Origin: Bacteroidetes bacterium UBA7688 | GTDB lineage: Bacteria > Bacteroidota > Bacteroidia > Chitinophagales > Chitinophagaceae | DNA: 7,078 bases | Direction: 5' to 3' | Assembly (NCBI GenBank): GCA_002482815.1 | Contig: DLGS01000228.1 | Coordinates: 1 to 7,078, forward strand | Part shown: positions 5,927 through 7,078 of the stretch, piece after piece | How positions within the stretch are numbered: position 1 is the first letter of the stretch | How the letters are laid out: the number at the start of each line of letters is the position of its first letter | Program-made: the position numbers and the translations under genes | Notes under the pieces: model-generated | Seen by the model: the letters and a program-made list of their open reading frames with translations, nothing else | What the model was told of the DNA's origin: nothing | The model's database searches: none

Positions 5927-7078
5927 TTATTTACTTTTCGTCACTTTGAAGATTTCTTCTTTACCATTATTGCCGGTGACATTAATAATATAAAGTCCAG
6001 CATTAAGTGATGACAGATCAATAAACGAACCGGAGTTCAAGCCCTTGTATTCATTGATTTTTCTGCCGCTCAGATCGCGAATAACCACTTTACTGATTAC
6101 GGATTCGTCAGAAGAACTGATGTAAAGTTTGTCTGCAACAGGGTTGGGTTGAATGAACACACCCGCTGCAGTACTACCATCAAAATTGAGCATACGAACC
6201 GGACTGTAAGCAACAGCATTGCTAATATTCTGCACTTTCAGGCGGTAGAAATTTTTGCCGGAAGGAACGTTCAGATGCAGGAAGTCGTAAAGGTGATTTA
6301 CCCCGCTTGTGTTCTTCGCGTTCTGAACATTAATCGTTTTCCAGTTGCTTGCATTCGGGCTATGCTCTAATGTATATATATCGCCTGCCTCTTCTACTCC
6401 GATTTTCCAGGCTATCAGGGCATTGATATTTTGTTTCGTGGCCGTAAAGCTGATTAAATCCATTGGAAGTTCAAATGCATCTAAAAGCGGGATGTTTACT
6501 GCTGCAATATTGCTGAGATTTCCACTGTTGTCTGTTGTGGAATACAGGAAACTAACAACCGGCGTCTGTGCAAAGGCATTTGGTGTAAAGCTCAGCTTAC
6601 CAATATCTGCCGGCTGGATAACCTGGCCTGGTGTAACATCAGTACATCCTGTTGCCGGAGGTGTGGTACAAAGCCTCAGCGACCCCTGATTAACGGTTGG
6701 CACTGTAAGGATTTTGTAACTTACCACGGTTCCGTCACCATCAGTTGATGCCAATGGATTAAGGGTTACAGCAGGTGAAGAGCGGTTAATACCAGTATTA
6801 TTGATATTGGTGGCAACAGGAGGATTGTTGTTTACCGGGATGGTAACCGTTGCGGTATTGCTGGTATTGCCGCTGTCATCCGTATTGATATAGTTGAAAG
6901 TAGCAATACCGGTGAAATTTACATCCGGCGTGAACACCAGACTGCCTGCCTGAGCCGGAGTCAATACCAGTCCTGCAGTAACAGGAGAGGTAGCGCAACC
7001 AGGACCAGGTGTTATACAATAAGTAATGGCACCATGGCTTGCAACAGGAATACTGGTGACAGTGTACGTAGCGACTGT
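5927..7078 (-). CDS. Secreted repeat protein with C-terminal T9SS type A sorting domain (5' end off the window)
   Basis: The frame is open from the TAA at 5927-5929 to the right edge, giving 383 visible residues without a start codon, so this is the C-terminal part of a larger protein. Numbered from the window edge, residues 1-85 are the end of one Ig-like/adhesin-type repeat, and 86-198 are a second, each ending in a D-x-SGN-x-SN motif. Residues 209-299 form a beta-sandwich module common in Bacteroidota surface proteins (ALIAWKIGVEEAGDIYTLEH, then FYRLKVQN). Residues 307-383 are a type IX secretion sorting domain: IQPNPVADKLYI, VVIRDLSGRKINEY, LNAGLYIINVTG and a basic end (KVTKSK). Such domains direct export across the outer membrane and are then usually removed, with the protein released or anchored to the surface. 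An adhesin or matrix role is inference, as no catalytic domain is visible. Confidence 0.9.
   Translation of the reverse strand, partial: TVATYTVTSIPVASHGAITYCITPGPGCATSPVTAGLVLTPAQAGSLVFTPDVNFTGIATFNYINTDDSGNTSNTATVTIPVNNNPPVATNINNTGINRSSPAVTLNPLASTDGDGTVVSYKILTVPTVNQGSLRLCTTPPATGCTDVTPGQVIQPADIGKLSFTPNAFAQTPVVSFLYSTTDNSGNLSNIAAVNIPLLDAFELPMDLISFTATKQNINALIAWKIGVEEAGDIYTLEHSPNASNWKTINVQNAKNTSGVNHLYDFLHLNVPSGKNFYRLKVQNISNAVAYSPVRMLNFDGSTAAGVFIQPNPVADKLYISSSDESVISKVVIRDLSGRKINEYKGLNSGSFIDLSSLNAGLYIINVTGNNGKEEIFKVTKSK
5930..6160 (-). other. T9SS type A C-terminal sorting domain (within the CDS)
   Basis: About 77 residues with the three conserved blocks of the family: PNPVADKLYI, then DLSGRKI, then LNAGLYIINV, ending in a short Lys-rich tail. 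Its presence implies that the genome encodes the type IX secretion machinery, none of which lies in this window. Confidence 0.9.
6482..7078 (-). repeat. Two tandem Ig-like protein repeats (coding)
   Basis: Bases 6824-7078 (partial) and 6482-6823 encode two diverged copies of a beta-rich module. Matching segments are VASHGAITYCITPGPGCATS with VNQGSLRLCTTPPATGCTDV, then LTPAQAGSLVFTPDVNFTG with IQPADIGKLSFTPNAFAQT, then NTDDSGNTSNTATVTIPV with STTDNSGNLSNIAAVNIPL. The linker contains NNNPPVATNI and LASTDGDGTVVSY, a pattern seen in long bacterial surface proteins with many such units. More copies probably lie beyond the right edge. The copies have diverged too far for the DNA itself to look repetitive. 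Confidence 0.85.

Noticed and set aside
6962..6964. A TTG that could be read as the start of the T9SS cargo gene, giving a 345-residue protein.
   Set aside because: The same frame stays open to the window edge, and its 39 upstream codons encode the first half of the same Ig-like repeat (including the conserved two-cysteine loop), so this TTG is an internal Leu codon.
1..7078. Search for tRNA or rRNA genes, CRISPR arrays, insertion sequences, phage or defence genes.
   Set aside because: Nothing seen: no cloverleaf-like segments, no regular short direct repeats, no transposase or integrase motifs, and gene spacing is filled by ordinary chromosomal genes.

Overview
The window comes from a Bacteroidota genome, most likely the Chitinophagaceae/Sphingobacteriales side. 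The evidence is a GldB gliding lipoprotein, a DUF3078 protein, an 'outer membrane beta-barrel' porin-like protein and a C-terminal type IX secretion (T9SS) sorting domain. The starts are A/T-rich and lack Shine-Dalgarno sequences, and there are promoter -7 elements of the Bacteroidota type TAnnTTTG. The genus is an inference; no rRNA or other taxonomic marker is present.

Layout. Bases 1-188 (+) hold the last 61 codons of a YihY/BrkB-family membrane protein. It converges on, and overlaps by 4 bases, the minus-strand gene fmt (185-1123). fmt follows scpA (1125-1934, minus) after one base, so the two are probably translationally coupled. Upstream of scpA is a hairpin terminator (1956-2002) that closes a second minus-strand pair: gldB (3089-4150) followed 17 bases later by a DUF3078 gene (2034-3071). 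gldB is divergent from an outer-membrane beta-barrel gene (4261-5034, +), which ends in a strong terminator (5056-5088). A YciF-type ferritin-like gene (5200-5778, +) follows. It converges on the 3' end of a large secreted protein (5927 to the window edge, minus) with Ig-like repeats and a T9SS sorting domain. A perfect 36-bp palindrome (5874-5909) separates them as a bidirectional terminator.

How the genes relate. fmt (initiator tRNA formylation) and scpA (chromosome condensation) are housekeeping genes. gldB, DUF3078, the beta-barrel protein and the T9SS cargo are all envelope or surface functions. YciF is a stress-associated ferritin-like protein. I do not see a new multi-gene system here; this looks like a mostly ordinary chromosomal segment with no mobile elements, CRISPR, tRNA or rRNA.

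The points most worth a second look are regulatory. First, a TAnnTTTG element lies inside the first arm of the terminator upstream of scpA, so a promoter there could start transcripts that escape the terminator. Second, two face-to-face TAnnTTTG elements form a near-palindrome between gldB and the beta-barrel gene. At the protein level, the ferritin-like protein has a Lys/Ala-rich N-terminal tail, and the T9SS protein has a repeated two-cysteine loop.
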